Source: Lobosporangium transversale (lineage: Eukaryota; Mortierellomycota; Mortierellomycetes; Mortierellales; Mortierellaceae). From it: a stretch of DNA of 64,000 nt. The position numbers and the translations under genes are program-made. Under the pieces are notes generated by a model. The model worked only from the letters and a program-made list of their open reading frames with translations, did no database searches and was not told where the DNA came from. Shown here piece after piece: positions 1 through 19,346 of the stretch (position 1 is the first letter of the stretch; the number at the start of each line of letters is the position of its first letter). The stretch spans positions 124,001 through 188,000 of the forward strand of contig NW_019028988.1 in NCBI RefSeq assembly GCF_002105155.1, written 5' to 3'.

Positions 1-1139
1 GAATGTTTGGGTCTCGGGCGGCTACCTCACTTGGGCCATCATCATTAGGAATTACATAGTACTCGCGTTTTCGCAAGGGTCGCTGTGAATTATAGGCAGT
101 ATAATAATCAACGACTTGACGCAAGGCCTCGACATTGGAGGCTCTGCATGGATGCAGAGGCAAGGAAGGTGCACCTTTCAATAAATAAATAGATTCCTGT
201 CCTCCAGGTGGAAAAATGTACCCAGGTCTGAGTTCCGATAACTGAACTGTAGCCTTAGAGCAAAAGTCGCGAAATTTCTTAGGTCCATACAAATTCCGTG
301 CAATGGCTATTTCGCAGTGATCCCTGATCTCAACCTTAGTTACTGCGACTCTGCACATCTGCTGTAATGCATCCTTCTCAAACTTTAGGATCGCCTGGTC
401 GTCCTCACGGTCTTCTGCTCTCAATGATCTGCTAAGCTTTTCCATTAGCTCCGGCTGAGTCTAAAAAAAGAAATAAAAAAGGACACATACATTGTAAATG
501 AATAATATTCATACATGTAGTTTGTCCAGGATTTTTTTTTTTTTTTTTTTTTTTTATTTGTACCTGGCACATTTGAGTGATCTCCTCTTGAAGCAAAGCA
601 GTGGTAGTTCCTTTGAGACCGAACCTTGCTGCTTGCTTCATAACATCCATGCCACGCCTAATGCGAGCATTTAATGAGCTTATCTGGAGATCACGATCGG
701 AGCACCAGTTACCGGTATATAATAGCCGCAGTGAAGCCTCAATCGCATAAAGCTCTAATGCATCAACACATTGAATCTCTATAACCTGGGAATCATTGCT
801 GTCTCGGTCATCCAATAAAGTAATGGTCTTTTCATTTAGATCCTTCTTTCCTGCGAAGAGCGACGCAAAGAAATCGCTCTCTTTGCTGAGGATACGTGAG
901 TGAAGGCTCAGTGTCCTTTTGAGTGATCCTGGGACCTGTAGAATGGCCGTGACATCGCTATAAAGGCCCTCTTCGAACAGAACCCGGCTAGCGCTGAGGT
1001 GCGGCATAGGTGCGACAGCAGGCTCCGGACTTGGTACAGGACTATTGCTAACAGGCGAAGAGGCACTCATAGAAGAGACTCGCCTTGAATTGGATCTTGA
1101 CGGCGGAAAAGACGGAAGGAAAGAGCTGAACTCCATCAT
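1..1139 (-). CDS. BTB/POZ domain protein, partial (runs off the left edge)
   Basis: Two exons are visible: 1139-564 and 460 to the edge, with a GT-AG intron (461-563) that contains a T-run. The first ~50 residues are Ser/Pro-rich low complexity. From about residue 52 a BTB fold is readable: 'LFEEGLYSDVTAIL', then 'LHSRILSKESDFFASLF', then 'LRLLYTGNW', the usual order of BTB core helices. Exon 2 joins in frame ('QMCQ' to 'TQPELMEKL') and stays open to position 1. BTB domains mediate dimerisation and often recruit cullin-3 ligases; no partner domain (Kelch, MATH, zinc finger) is visible in the part present, so the exact role is unknown. The start at 1139 is the first ATG of the frame; a second ATG follows immediately. 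It is divergent from the KDM5-like gene. Confidence 0.8.
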
Positions 1140-2907
1140 GTACTTCCTGTTAATAACGAGAAATAAACAAAATAATGAAAAGAAGTGGAGTAGAGTGGAG
1201 AGATAGAAACAGGAGTAGATGAAAGGAGTAAGGAACGAATGAATGAATGAATGAATGAACGAATGAATGAATGAATGAAAGAGAAAGAATGGAATTATGG
1301 ACTAGATGAGCAAAAGACAGAGAGTTGTAGTGAACGACCTGTCTTTGTGTGACCTTTCGTCTTCACAACGGTTCCCCTGCCTGTTCCTTGTGCACTACGC
1401 CCGGGAAAAACTAAATTGTTTGACCAAACTCTGTTGCCACAGTCGGCATGAATTTATTTATTATTTTTATTTTTTTGAGACAGAAGGAAAAGAAACCAAG
1501 GTTTGGCATTCGACTCGTGTTTTGTTGCAACAGTTGCGTCAAATATTCTTGATCTCTGTAACACCGTGGCATGTCTGTCCTTTTGCCTATCCTCAACCTC
1601 AACATGTCTAGCAAATTTGTATCCAGCGTGGTCTTAGGCTAATAAAATCTGCAATTGGAGGGATCGAAAGATCAGATTATGCAGATGAAGGACAAGCCAC
1701 ACTGCCATAAGTTCAATTGCTGCAATTGCTTACCGGTAGAACTATTGCAATACAACAATAGGACAATAAGGACAATAGGATGAAAACAGAGAAGGGGGGG
1801 AAGAAACCCAGGGAAAGTTTGTAATGTATTTGTCTACTTGTGAATACCTTAGTCTATAAGTAAGCGGATTAAGGTATGAGAGAAGAAGTAAAAACGGAAT
1901 CGACGCTTTCCCAACCTAGCCTCTGTCTGTGACATGATTTGCGCACATGCAACATTTGCACAACCATCCTCCTTGTAGGCTAAAATGAACAGCAAAAGAT
2001 TCCAAATTACTCTCCAATAAAGTCAGTCTGTCAAAGAGTACAAAGTACATGTACTTTTAAAGATTCACATTCAATTCATGTCTGTCTCAATCAAATTTCA
2101 TTAAAAAAGAGAGATCTGACTTGACCTTTTTTCCCTTCATTGTTCATCCATTCTTGTGACATAATTTACAACCCTTCACATCACTCAAAAGAACTCCAGG
2201 ATCATTATCCTTTCTCACCAAAAAAGAAAAAAAAAAAAAAAGAGTCGGTCTGCGCCCTATTTCGTTGCTGAGAAATAGAAGAGCTGACTTGATTGAATCA
2301 ATTTAATAGTTTGGTACACCTTCCTTCCCTTCCTTTCCCCTCTTTTCACTCTTCATCGCACGATATTACGATCATTGACATAGACTTTGATACACGCTTA
2401 CAATACAACATTTTATACTCATACCACTCTGCACTTACTACACTAACTGCACCTACTACACTTCTACACCACACTATTTTACATACACCCTCTCTCTTTT
2501 TCTTTCACAAACTGCAAACTGCACTTCAAAATTCGAGCAGCCGGAAACACACCTTTTGACTGGTTCCACTGACTTTACCTCAAATCTTCATATTTGCATA
2601 TTGGCTTGTATGTCTCCATCCTTCCATTTTTTTTTTTATTTTCTTTCAATCGCTCACTCTTTAATTTTTTCTTCTTTTCTCTCCTCCCTTTTTTTTTTAT
2701 ATATCTATATAAAACTATTTGTTTTTTCTTACCCATCTCTTTTTATTTTTCTGTTGTCGATATTTTTTATTATTATTATTTTTTTTTTTTTTTTTTTAAC
2801 CTAGAACAGCTGACATTCTATTTGTCTCTTGACCTAGACTGTCAGAAACATCCCAACTACGCAGCTGTCAACACCATTCTTAAAGTGACCAAGAGATATA
2901 TCTCAAG
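1140..2907. promoter_or_regulatory. Divergent intergenic region between BTB gene and KDM5-like gene
   Basis: No credible coding. It holds a (GAAT)n tetranucleotide microsatellite at about 1236-1278 and a strongly pyrimidine-rich stretch on the plus strand from about 2310 to 2800. The stretch ends in a T-run followed by AACCTAG, which looks like the 3' splice site of a 5'-UTR intron of the KDM5-like gene. The region probably contains both promoters (inference from gene orientation). Confidence 0.5.
1236..1278. repeat. (GAAT)n microsatellite
   Basis: About ten tandem GAAT units with one GAAC variant, in the divergent promoter region close to the BTB gene start. Confidence 0.85.
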
Positions 2908-5421
2908 ATGATGAAGCAGGTCCTACCAAGGGATTCTACCGCGCATGCCCCAACCCTTTCTCCTCTTCTTACCATGCCACAAGCTCCTACTGCAGATACG
3001 TCATCTGTGTTGAGTCCCCATGTGCCTATCCAAAAGGCTCCTGCACTCGACATGAGCACTGTTCCTACGACTGCTCCACCAGAGAACCCTCGCACTAACC
3101 CACCTACGCGCATCTTTGGCCTTGAGGATGCACCATGCTTCTATCCGACCGCTGATGAGTTTATTGAGCCTTTAAAGTATATTGAGAGTATCCGTCCAGA
3201 GGCTGAGAAGGCCGGTATCTGCAAAATCATCCCCCCCGCGGGCTGGAAACCCCCTTTTTCACTCGATACTGAGGTGAGTTTTCTTTTCTTTTTCTTTTTT
3301 TTATTTTGTGACCTTACGTGTCTCTTGGTTTCCTGGCCATGGGAGACAGGGTATACAGGCTGTAAAAGTTGGCTTTTTTCTTTTTTTCTTTTTTTTTTCC
3401 TTTCCAACCTGTGTAAGGGCATCAATAGCACTATCTTTTTTTTTTGCTGCGAATCATTCCTTGTTGCCCTTTTAGCTTGTAGCTTGTACATACTCTTGCT
3501 GCTTAGCACACGTGGGGGATAGCCAATCTCTCCACATAATACCACAGCATAGGAATGCTATGAAGTTTGGGAAGAGAATACATGAAGTTTACCCAATGAA
3601 AGTGGTACTTGGAGAGTTTTTTTTCTTTTCTTTTTTGGGTCGCAGTTATTGTGACCAAATCTCTTTTGAGTGGTCAGAGTCGTGTCTGCACTGTTTCAAC
3701 TGCTTGTGTTCCCTACCATCTTGGACTGCACCATCTTGGACTGCACTGCCCAGCAAACCTCAAGAAGGAAAGACGGGTGGTAGGAGAGTTACTGGTCTAG
3801 GGGACATTAAAAAACGTTCTCTAGATATTTTTTAACCTAGAACAAAAACATACAGGGTATTCACTCTGTCTCTTTTCAAGACCCGCTTTTTTTTTTTTTT
3901 TTTTTTTTTTTTTTTCCCTGTTATTCTCGTTCATATGAATACCATTTATTGCAACTCATGTTGCTCTTTATTGCTTACCCATCTATATAGGTTTTTCGTT
4001 TCAAGACTAGGATTCAAAGGCTCAATTCGATGGAAGGTCAGACGAGGACCAACCTCAACTACCTTGAGCAACTCTACAAATTCCATCGTCAACAGGGCCA
4101 TCCTGTCTACAAGATCCCGCAGCTCGATAAGCGACCTATGGACTTGTATCAACTCAGAAAAGAAGTTGCCGCTCGTGGCGGTTATCAAAAAGTATATATA
4201 CATATTAATCGCAAACTATGGGGCCGTGATTATTTATCCAACGACATCACGACACCTAGAATCTTGCACAGTAAACTGAAGCAAATGCAAATCCCGCTAA
4301 TGTGACGCGATCCATCTCTTCTCACGGGACTCCCTCTCTGCGCATATTATATTTCTTCTGATAGGTGACCGCGAGCAAAAAATGGGCGGAGATTGGACGT
4401 GGCATGAATTACACACGAAAGCAGTGCACATCCATGTCAAATGCTCTTAAAAACGCCTACCTTAACATTATCCTTCCTTACGAGGTCTATCTTGCTAAGC
4501 ATAAGCAGCCAAACTCTACAGCAAGCTCACCAGGTGATGCTATTGCTGGCACTAAACGAGAAGCAAGCACAGACATGTCATTAGACGAGAGTCAAGGCAC
4601 CTTAGCCACACCTGCAGCTTCGCCACCACCCAGTAGTGAGTCCATTCTTCCCACTCCCACCCGACGATCCAAACGCATTAAAAAAGAGCCCATTTCATAT
4701 GCAGGTTGGTATCCTTGGTCGTTTACTCTATATTCTGCGCTCATTTTTTTCTTCAACGAGTAATTGATTCCTAACACCCATGTGTAATTAAATAATTGAC
4801 AATTTCTTTATTTTCTTTTCTTTTCTTTTTCTTTTTTTTTTTTTTTTTACGTTGAACAAATGAATGGATGATTAATTGTCATATATTTATAGACTCTATG
4901 CCTTCATCTCCAGCTGGATCATTGTTAGACCGCATGTCAACAGAACCAGCGTCCTTCAAATCAGAGGATAGTCATACCAGCAGCCAAAACGACAGCGAGA
5001 ATAATAACGTAGACAAATCTAAAGCTATCTGTGAACTGTGTCGTCAGGGAGGTCACTTGGATAGGATGCTAATTTGTGACGGCTGTGAACTTGGACACCA
5101 TACTTTCTGTTTGAGTCCGCCACTGCAGCATATCCCCAAGTCTGACTGGTATTGTCCTAAATGTTTGATCGCAGGTGAAGACTTTGGGTTTGAAGAAGGA
5201 GAGGAATACTCTCTGAGCTCGTTCCAGCAGAAATGCAACACGTTTAAGAAGGAGTACTTTGAAAAGATGGGATATGCGGACGGGAAAGTCTCAGAGGATG
5301 TGGTCGAACGAGAGTTCTGGAGACAAGTCGAGAATGCTTTCGAGACTGTTGAGGTCGAATATGGCGCGGATCTTCACTCATCGCAACACGGAAGGTACTT
5401 TCTTCTTGGCTTCCGTTGTCC

Positions 5422-5452
<31 letters not shown>

Positions 5453-5978
5453 TTTATCACAAACGACTGACTTTTGTAATATCACTCTGGTATTTCAAAT
5501 CCTCCAGTGGGTTCCCGACGCAGAAGCGTAATCCTCATGACAAATACTCGACTCATCCTGCTAATCTAAACAACATGCCGGTGTTACCACAGTCTCTCTT
5601 CCGCCACATTAAATCTGATATTTCAGGAATGATGATCCCTTGGTTGTATGTTGGCATGTGCTTTTCAACTTTCTGTTGGCACAACGAAGATCATTATACC
5701 TATTCGATTAATTACATGCATTGGGGAGAGACCAAGACCTGGTACGGAATCCCAGCTTCAGATGCCCTCAAGTTTGAAGAGACGATGCGACAGGCTGTCC
5801 CAGAACTCTTTGAGCAACAGCCTGATTTATTGTTTCAGCTCGTGACAATGCTTTCGCCTGGCAGATTAGTCGAGAATGGAGTCAAAGTTGTAGCATTGGA
5901 TCAAAGACCAGGACAGCTTGTTGTGACTTTCCCACAAGCTTACCATGCTGGATTTAATCAAGGAGTAATAATTTGACG

Positions 5979-6020
<42 letters not shown>

Positions 6021-6079
6021 ATTGTTCTTGTCTGAAACGACGTACAGTCAATCACACATACTGACAAGCAAATCTCTTA

Positions 6080-6127
<48 letters not shown>

Positions 6128-6704
6128 CAATTTTGCTGAGGCTGTCAATTTTGCGCCACCTGACTGGTGTCACTTTGGAGTTGACTGTGCACTGCGATAT
6201 AAGGAACATCGGAAACACCCTGTCTTTTCACATGATGAATTAATCATTACCACAGCGCTTAAGGACAGAAGCTCCGAGACTGCAAAATGGCTTCAGCACG
6301 AAATGAAAGATTTGTTGGAGCGAGAGATGGCGCAGCGAAAGAAAGCTTTGGATTCGTACCCATTTATGGCTGTAATTGTGGAAGAAATGGATCGTCCTGA
6401 GGAAGAGGTCCAATGTTTGTATTGCAATTCCTATATATACCTTTCACAAGTTGCATGCAGCTGTGGACCCAAAGTTGTTTGTAGCGATCATATTTCTGAA
6501 GTAAGGATGTGAAAGTGAAGGGAGTAAGAAACTTGTACCTATTATTGGATTTCTTTAATAGCTTTAGTAACATTCTTCTCTTTTACTGTGACGACTTAGT
6601 TCTGCCAATGCGATCCATCGAAACGTTTTCTCCGACTTCGGTACTCTGACAAACAGCTCGAGGATATTGTCCAAAAGGTGGTTGATACCGCAGCCTCTGC
6701 ATAA
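2908..6704 (+). CDS. KDM5/JARID1-like histone H3K4 demethylase
   Basis: Seven exons splice in phase: 2908-3273, 3991-4191, 4365-4704, 4893-5394, 5508-5964, 6126-6500, 6600-6704, giving about 781 residues. Domain order: JmjN (about 100-145, '[15 protein letters not shown]'), ARID (about 130-230), one PHD finger (about 345-392, Cys4-His-Cys3 spacing), JmjC (about 500-625) and a C5HC2 zinc finger (about 719-765). The JmjC iron ligands are present: H528 and E530 in 'WHNED', and H616 in 'YHAGFN'. This architecture is KDM5 (removes H3K4me2/3, Fe(II)/2-oxoglutarate dependent, nuclear). The protein stops soon after the C5HC2 finger and lacks the PLU-1 region and later PHD fingers of long KDM5s. Intron 1 is unusually long (717 bp), and the 3' splice site of intron 5 directly follows 28 A residues. 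The start is the first of two adjacent ATGs after a pyrimidine-rich leader. Confidence 0.9.
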
Positions 6705-7764
6705 AAAGTTTTTCTTTTTCTTTTTCTTTTTTTATTCTCTGATCTATACTTCGCAAGGACATCTGCAATTGAGGAACGGGTATCATCACAGTTCCTTCAT
6801 GTGTAAAAAAAAGAAAAAAAGAAAAAAAATCTTTTTTTTTTCTCTTCCCTTCCTTCTTTTCTGTGTTTTGCTGGCGAGATCAGTATAGTTGGGTTGGATA
6901 CAAAAAATATATGTCTACCATTCGATTGTTTACCATCTTTTTTTATTTTTGGCCAAAGAAGAACCCAGACTATATATTCTTCGAACTCTTACTGTTGTAC
7001 ATTGCTTGTAACATGTTTATTTTACGTTTTTCTTTTTTTCTTTTCTCTTCTTTATTTTTATTTCCTCTGCAAAAAAATAATAAAAATGGCAAGGAACAAA
7101 TAACACGCTTCCAGTGCAAAAATGAACCAAGATCGCCTATCAGTTAACTTTTTTCTTTCGTTTCATAGGAATGTATGTAGACATTAGTGATACCTGGCAC
7201 AAATAAAGCCTTCGTCGCCATTTACGTCATTATTGAGTAGGGTTCTTCCAGCCTGGCTCTTTAATGAAATAACGTTTTTTTTATTTTATTTTTTATTTTT
7301 TATTCCAAGCTAGTTATTGACTCAATTTCGGATTATTTTGATTCTGACCCCTCGGGAAAGATTCGTTAAGAAAGGGTCGCTCACATTTGTATGGAGATCT
7401 TGATATTGGCATTGGATATCGCTCAGCAATGGTCTAACTTCATGATCGAAGGATCTAATCCTTGTCCTTGTAGGAAATATGGTCCGTGGCTATTATACTT
7501 GCGTTGTTGATTGGTACACTGACTGAAGTATAGAATTTAAAACCCCACTAGTTTTAAATCTCAGGTGAAGAAGCTAGTTTTTACGAAACCAATTTCTTTA
7601 CTCAAAAAAAAAAAAAAAAAAAAAAAATCAATAAGGAATCAAGCTGAAAGAATCATAATGTTTATGCCAATGTCTACTTGAAGTAAAAAGATAGTTTTTG
7701 TACAAATGAGTCGCGCACATTTATTTATGATTTCTTTTGTTTTTTCTATTAGGTGTGATACTCC
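6705..7764. other. Gene-free spacer
   Basis: AT-rich 3' flank of the KDM5-like gene with several poly(T) and poly(A) runs, including about 24 A near 7604. I see no coding frame or RNA gene. Confidence 0.5.
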
Positions 7765-8460
7765 TCAAAACAGCTCTGTCCTGCTTTTGACTTTGCAGGT
7801 GATACAGCTCCATTCTGTCTGAAAAGTAGTTTTTCTGCCTTCTTTTAGACTCTTGAGCTTACAGTTAACGCACGTTATCCTACCTTTAGCAATCCCTCCT
7901 TCGCTTCCTCTGACTGAGTAGTGAAATCCCAGCAGATGGCGGTGGGGGTTTGGAGCAGAGTCGTTTTTAGTAATCTCTTGCCTTTTTAACACTTTAATAG
8001 TAAGTTTGGAAAATCTCTAGCTTTTTGAGTGCCTTTGCTTGACGATAGCTTGGGACCTGGAGAGCGATAAGAGTTGGTTTACAAGCTTCAAGCGAAATTG
8101 ACGATGTCCGTCTTTCCTCGTCAATTTGTTCTTGATGTGCCACAGTATATATGAGTTGATAGTACTCAAAGACTTTTTCGTATCTTAGAAGCACTTGCTT
8201 TGTTTTCTTGCGGGCTCCCTCTAGCCTTATTCACTAGCCCGCTGTTGCCATAAAGGCTATGGATAGTTGTCAACATTGTCACAAGATCACGGTCAACCCA
8301 AAGCACTGCTAAGACATCCTTAACTATCTCACCTTTCTCGCTCCACTCTAGACGCGTTTCTTTGAAATCCTTGAGGGAAGCAGAGAAATGTGGTGAGTCG
8401 AGACGAACGGCCTCACATGCTCCAATGCCACGACTCAATATATTTTTGAAAAGGGAAGAT
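7765..8460 (-). pseudogene. Decayed piggyBac-like (DDE_Tnp_1_7) transposase fragment
   Basis: Three minus-strand frames follow one another (8438 to 8166, 8194 to 7994, 7992 to 7765), each in a different phase, so at least two frameshifts separate them. The first carries 'RGIGACEAVR' followed by 'VLAVLWVDRDLVTMLTTIHSLYG', resembling the piggyBac block G-x-GACGTVR ... WxD...VTMLTTIH that holds the third catalytic acidic residue. The last fragment ends with a C-x2-C ... C-x2-C pattern ('ITCVNCK', 'WSCITCK'), like the C-terminal zinc-ribbon of piggyBac transposases. N-terminal parts are not recognisable. Family assignment is from memory of the motifs and is moderate. Confidence 0.5.
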
Positions 8461-9516
8461 GGTTGAAAAAGAACCGTCTATGTAAACATTGAATTTCAAG
8501 GCAGGAAAATTCCGAAAGCTGATCTACGAAATATACAACCTTTCGTCCTGTGGCAGAGAGAAGCTCGTCGCCGTCACAGATGGGCAAAGGGTCCTGCAAG
8601 AGCTCGACATCGGGCTCTACTCGCCTCGCAACTCAGGTAAAAAGGTAAATTATAGCCTGTATCGTATAAAGCCAGAATCTTTTATCCTTCTGGAATTGAC
8701 TTGGATCTTAGTCAAAATGTGTGTTTGCTTCCATCTGAGAAAAGAATGACCATCTTATCAGTCGATATATTTCGTTATGGGACATAATGGTGCTTGGAAG
8801 CGTATTGTACCTGACGAAGACATGACCGAACCTTGTCGTAATAGCTAGTCTGAACGCCGTTGGGCGATGCGTCTTGAGGACTCGAAATGTGCAAGTAACG
8901 TTTTATCTGCTGTACTTCATGGAGAATGTTGACATCCAATCCTTAATGAAGCAATGTGAATCCATCTTCAAATATTAAGAATAAACATCCTCGAAGGTAC
9001 CAAGTTGGGGCTAATAATCGTCGTCACGAACAAGGAGATTCACTACATTTATACTAAAAAAGCTACCGTAGTGAAGACCATACTAAAGACTTACTCGTAT
9101 AAAAATTTGTGCGGGATCCTTTCGCACAGTCACAGGTCCTCTAAACCTTAACTATGGTATGGATCAATCACATCGTCGGATTCTATTTCAATTTAACTTA
9201 ATTGGAGGCGTCAATTTATAGAATTTTGCTTAATTGCTTTTTTAAGTAAAAATATTTTTTTTTAATAAATTGGAACCAAAAATGGTCAGAATTCAGATAT
9301 GATATGGTTCCTAAGAAAGGAAAGAGAAAAGCCAGCAGATGGATCTTGGATCTTGGCTCTGTGGATTGCCGTTTTGTCTTCTCATGAGTGTCATACCTAA
9401 CCATATATTTCTCTCCTCTTCTACCACTTGATCGCACGATCAAAAAAATAAGTAAATAAAAGGATCTACAGATGTAATAACAAAATGCCTTTATTAGAGA
9501 AAGTCTAGATCACTGA
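8461..9516. other. Gene-free spacer
   Basis: No convincing gene. A short plus-strand frame (8489-8749) is open but matches no family I know and has no supporting exon. No terminal repeats of the neighbouring piggyBac relic could be recognised. Confidence 0.4.
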
Positions 9517-15563
<6,047 letters not shown>

Positions 15564-16600
15564 CTAGTAACCCAAGCCCAGATCAAGAAGCGATTGTAAG
15601 CACTTACACCTAGAGTGTTATCTCCGAGAGGAGATCAAAGGTAAAGGGTCTGAGTACTGAAGATCGGTGCTTTTTTTTTTTTTTTTTTTTTTTTTTTGGT
15701 CTGCTTGTGTTAAAGATTGAATGCGCGTATTCTTGTGACGATAGAGTGATCCAGTGGAGACAAGAAAGGACGGGAAAAAACTTGCATTGAGAATTTTAGA
15801 AGTGTTACAGCTTGATCGAGAGAGAAAAAAAAAAAGTGAAGTCAGGGCAGGATGCAAAGAATAGAGGGAACACGCGATTTGCAGCACAGGATGTACTTTA
15901 AGAGATCAAGAAGCGTTTTTTTTTTTTGTTCAACACGATGCAAATTGGAGGATATATGGAGACAAAAAAAAGCATGTGCGGTAGGTGAAGATGCGATGCG
16001 ATGCTCGTCCCTACTTTTTCGATGTTTGGATAAGGTTGAGGAACAAAAGGAATTGACGGGAAAGGGCTCGTTATTTAAGAACGTTAGCTTCAGAAAGAGT
16101 CTACTTGCTGGGAGAAGATAGAGAAAGGAATTGGACTGGATAAGAGTAAAAGGGACCAGGGAGGCTGGGCGTTTGATTTGGACCTGATTGCGTATATCAG
16201 GCTGGGCATGTATGTGTAATGCTAACTGAACGGGGAGTGAATGAATAGTAAGCAAGATAGAGTGTTTAAATACAAGGAATTGGAAGGGGAACAAAAGAAC
16301 AAAGTGGAGAGAGGATAAGAAAAGAAAGAAAAGAGATGAAAATGAGAAAGACAAACTTAAAAAACAGACACTTGACAGTGTTCCGTTACGAGAATGAAAA
16401 GAATGGCTCATTTTTTTTCCTCTCTTTTTATGCGTGCACCCAATCTTTCTGTGGACTAAATAGAGATCATGGACAAGACAATTGGGGCCAATAGCTGATC
16501 TCCAAAAATAAGCAAGCCAAATGCTGTTGCTACAAAGAGAACCCATGGTACAATATGCTATAGCGTATTATTGCTGTCGGATGTAATAAATGGTCATTAC
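15564..16600 (-). promoter_or_regulatory. CT-rich leader and likely promoter of the large minus-strand gene
   Basis: Read on the minus strand this stretch is pyrimidine-rich with T-runs (16410 region, 15671-15698), typical of fungal 5' leaders. No clear first coding exon is identifiable, although short ATG frames exist (for example near 15785). Assignment as leader is inference from position. Confidence 0.35.
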
Positions 16601-18225
16601 CTCACACTCTCCCACCCACTCGCAACTCAAGTCAGGCCTATATCCAAAATGAACCAAACGAGGTCCTTTCTTTACGCATCTGTGTCCTTACGCAAAGCTA
16701 TACAGGATATATACTTACTAACCCACACTCTTGTTTATATTAGATATTTTGGAAACGCGTGGCTGGATTTTTCATAATGGAGGCCACAACAGAAGGAATG
16801 GAGAAGGAATTGACGGATTCAAGGAAAGTTCGATGCATCTTCTCTATCGTAGCCACTATTAATACCATTTTTGACCGCAAAGTAAGGGATCCATTACATT
16901 TACTTTGGGCTAACGACGGCTATAAGCGGACATATTGATGCAATCGATGAATAGAACAAAAGAAGCGATAGCTCCAATCCCATCATTCATCCGGGACATA
17001 TGCCATAATCTTATGGTATAGTACTTTAGATTTAGACGGAACTGCATAGAGTAGAAAGCAACGCTAAGGGCAGTGTTGCTTATGGAATATGTAGAGGGAC
17101 GAGACCTGTAGGTTGAAAAAAGGGCCAATTCGACTTTTCTGTCCATCCTTTTCACTTAGTTTTTATTACCCCTCTCGGTCTCTTCTCTCTTCATCTTTTA
17201 CTTCATCAGGAATAAGAGCGCCTGCAAATCAGATTCGATTTTGTTGTTGAGCATTTGAGTCTTACCAACAACAGATTGTAGGTGCTCTTTTTTTCCGTTC
17301 GTTATCTTTTTTTTAAAAAATGTTCACTTGCATGTGGCCTCAAATCAATGTCTGCCAACAATGACAGAGCACAAGAAAAAATTAAAACAAAACAAACAAA
17401 AGGGTATAGAAGGGAAATTAGTCTCGATTGAAAGCTCAACCACCGCAATCATCCTTTTCTATCGGCTATATAGAGTAGCGAACGCAACTTTTTATTCTGA
17501 AATAGTGGAATGAATAATTTGCGCACAAAACACATTTTTGACCCAAACAATGTCTGTATGCAACGTTAATCCAATCTTCCCAAGGAGCTGTGCTAAGCTG
17601 ACTTTAGATCACGGTGACGCAGATCAAGCTTAAAAAAGAGGGGGATTCCACTCAACGCCAGTTCGCTTTTGATAAACAATGTCTTTTGCTGTTATTTAAG
17701 TGTATGGAAGTGTGTCTAACTTGGCTTCCAAGAAGAAGGATCATTATTCAGTATTGCCTAGGTCCTTATAAGACGGCTTTAATGTCGAGCATTGTATGGA
17801 AATATATTCCATTCATCCCCCCGCTTTTACATCTATACATCTGTGCCAGCCAACCTTAAAAAGAATAATATTAAAAATGTAAATGTAAGACGTGTCTGAA
17901 CAATCATTGAGGAACAATAAGAGCATTTGCTTATAAAAGCTAAGTTGGGCGCAAATCTTGCGTATTATGAGCCATTCAATTCAGATCGTTCGAAGAATAA
18001 TAGAAACGAATACTTGGATTCAAGGGACATAAAATAGCAATAAAATAAACATTTAAACAGAAACATGGATCTTAAAAAAATAATGAAAAGATAGTACGAA
18101 AGTTTTACATCTGTAGTGACTAGAAGACGTGCGATGATTTGATATCTTGTGCCTCAATCATAAGTTCCACAGAGTATTTCAATCCGCATATAGAGTATTC
18201 GAGAGCGAATGAGAACAGAAACAAG

Positions 18226-18306
18226 AATAAAATGAGAATGAGAATGAGAATGAGAATGAGAATGAGAATGAGAATGAGAATGAGAATGAGAATGAGAATG
18301 AGAATG
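18226..18306. repeat. (GAGAAT)n hexanucleotide repeat
   Basis: About 13 perfect tandem copies of a 6-bp unit (AATGAG in plus-strand register). Its translations (His-Ser or Ile-Leu repeats) lie in frames with no supporting gene. Confidence 0.95.
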
Positions 18307-19257
18307 TATTGTTGACTTGATCTGGACAGGACCAAGCAGTAGGATCAAATTGAAAGTTGGGTGCGATAATAAGATAGGAGGGATCAGTGAAAAAGCAAGG
18401 ACAAAGCCGAAGGTTGAGGGAAACCTTTTATCTGGCCCCTTGATGTGTGTCCTAAAATTCTGCGGTGCTGTGCTTAAATTTTTACATTCCAATACGAAGC
18501 CTCCCCCAGTCCCTGGGACCTGGGTTACCATGCAGTCTCACCTATCACCTCATGTACATAAACAGTCGTCCGATCAATGACAACCTATTACTTTTACGTC
18601 ATAGCTCTATCGATGCAATGGTTCCTGTGAAGAATTCGATCCACATTCCCATATTACTTACCCATCTATCCGTTCGCTCTCTGCTGATCACGACCATAGT
18701 AACAGACATCACAAAGGCTAGTAGATCTGTGTAAATGCCATTATGAGCTTGTATACATGTACTGTATTTTATTTGCTGTCGAATACATGGAAATCAAATA
18801 TATCATCATACTACACTCTGAACTTCAAGATATCTGGCGCGTTGTCGCATCTTATCGTCCATCTCTCCATCTCCTTTTATAGAAATAGAAAGGAATGTGG
18901 ACCACATCACTCATTCAAAACGAAGATACTTTACTGAACCCCCTTTTTTTTCTTTTTTTTCCCTTCAAGCTGCGTGAGTAGCATATTCTTAAAGAGCTGT
19001 ACACTATAATAAATATAGTATACCGTTCGCGCCTCCTAGATCTCTCTTATACTAACCTGTCAAGGAACATTCAGTTGCTCTACGAAGAGACAATGCAGCC
19101 GAGTCAAATTGTGCTCCTGTTGTCTCACTTTATGGAACTCAAAACAGAATAAACCCACACTTCAAAGGGTGACTCTAGATTATTGTTTATCTTTCCTGGA
19201 TACTTTCAAACACCAATTCGTCTTAATAACATTTCACTTCAATTGACTAGAGGCCTC

Positions 19258-19346
19258 GCCAGAAAGTCATGAACTGGATAATCTAATGTATTAAGATTCA
19301 ATAGAGGTATTTTAAAGTCAATATATGCGATTCATGACTTCCTGGC
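19258..19346. repeat. Imperfect 16-bp inverted repeat (hairpin) with 57-bp loop
   Basis: GCCAGAAAGTCATGAA at 19258-19273 pairs with TTCATGACTTCCTGGC at 19331-19346 (15 of 16 positions). It could be a small MITE relic or an RNA hairpin; no target duplication was identified. Confidence 0.55.

Noticed and set aside
2789-3845. Repeat of T-run plus AACCTAGAACA at 2797 and 3833
   Set aside because: Both look like ordinary 3' splice sites (T-run then CTAG); 11 shared bases are too few to claim a duplication.
18120-18531. His-Ser and Ile-Leu repeat frames
   Set aside because: They are translations of the (GAGAAT)n microsatellite with no flanking exons.
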